Part shown: positions 5,076-5,247 of the stretch, piece by piece
Layout of the letters: every line of letters starts with the position of its first letter
Numbering within the stretch: position 1 is the stretch's first letter
Source of the DNA: Gammaproteobacteria bacterium
Lineage (GTDB): Bacteria > Pseudomonadota > Gammaproteobacteria > Chromatiales > Chromatiaceae
Length of the DNA: 5,247 bases
Direction of reading: 5' to 3'
Assembly: GCA_030621975.1 (NCBI GenBank)
Contig: JAUXGQ010000176.1
Span: forward strand, 1 to 5,247
The notes under the pieces: model-generated
Databases searched by the model: none
What the model was told of the DNA's origin: nothing
Seen by the model: only the letters and a program-made list of their open reading frames with translations
Program-made: the position numbers and the translations under genes

Positions 5076-5247
5076 CTATTTCACTGCAACCGCCGGCTCT
5101 GCGGCGCTTACCCTTTTGTTTCCGTGCTCCGCCCGCAACCGCTTCTCTTCTTCCAGGATGGTGTTGACCGCCGTCTTCAGGGGGGCCCAGCCGTACCAAT
5201 GCATATAGTCGTTACTGGCATGGAAGGCGCCCTGGAAGGTGCGCTGA
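5076..5247 (-). CDS. C-terminal fragment of an unidentified minus-strand gene
   Basis: Read on the minus strand, the frame is open from the window edge to TAG at 5076-5078, giving 56 residues; the start lies outside the window. The visible part begins QRTFQGAFHASNDYMHWYGW, continues with APLKTAVNTILEEEKRLRAEHG and ends in a Lys/Ala/Val tail. The aromatic, His-rich segment 'FHASNDYMHWYGW' followed by an amphipathic helix vaguely recalls the C-terminal region of large multiheme cytochromes of the hydroxylamine-oxidoreductase or octaheme type. There is no CXXCH in this part, and I do not recognise the family with confidence. The terminator just downstream (5019-5052) and GC-rich codon use support a real gene. 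The neighbouring cytochrome gene lies on the same strand 112 bases after it, which fits a redox context. Confidence 0.65.
   Translation of the reverse strand, partial: QRTFQGAFHASNDYMHWYGWAPLKTAVNTILEEEKRLRAEHGNKRVSAAEPAVAVK

Overview
The window looks like a chromosomal segment from a GC-rich proteobacterium, most likely a gammaproteobacterium. The evidence is high-GC codon use, a full-length transmembrane dCache/PAS/PAS/GGDEF/EAL protein, c-type cytochromes, and REP elements of the 5'-GTAG-hairpin type. No species can be named from the sequence. I see no tRNA, rRNA, CRISPR array, insertion sequence or phage gene.

Layout. (1) Bases 1-161 hold the last 52 codons of a plus-strand gene, tentatively the C-terminus of an ApbE-like flavin transferase. 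(2) Bases 162-443 are non-coding. They contain two inverted REP hairpins (a REPIN) with an 18-bp tandem duplication at the right edge. The first hairpin is followed by a T-rich run and may terminate the upstream gene. An AT-rich stretch follows, with a candidate sigma-28 (FliA-type) promoter. (3) Bases 444-3674 encode a 1076-residue membrane receptor for cyclic di-GMP signalling, with both diguanylate cyclase (GGDEF, with I-site) and phosphodiesterase (EAL) motifs intact. (4) Bases 3675-3822 are a short intergenic region with a perfect 8-bp inverted repeat and a weak promoter candidate. (5) Bases 3823-4284 encode a small stand-alone two-CBS-domain protein. (6) Bases 4281-4964, on the minus strand, encode an exported diheme c-type cytochrome. 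It converges on the CBS gene so tightly that one CTAG tetranucleotide supplies both TAG stops. (7) Bases 4978-5007 hold three 10-bp imperfect direct repeats just ahead of the cytochrome start. (8) Bases 5019-5052 form a strong bidirectional hairpin terminator. (9) Bases 5076-5247 are the C-terminal end of a minus-strand gene of unknown function that runs off the window.

How the genes might work together. The large protein would sense a periplasmic ligand through its dCache-like domain and set cyclic di-GMP levels. The CBS protein may sense an adenosine nucleotide. The cytochrome belongs to periplasmic electron transfer. Sharing of a pathway is not shown by the sequence: the receptor and the CBS gene are separated by 148 bases, and the cytochrome is on the other strand. 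I did not find a clearly new multi-gene system. The most notable points are the interlocked CTAG stops, the second cytochrome domain lacking an obvious axial methionine, the FliA-like promoter, and the repeat-rich intergenic regions.
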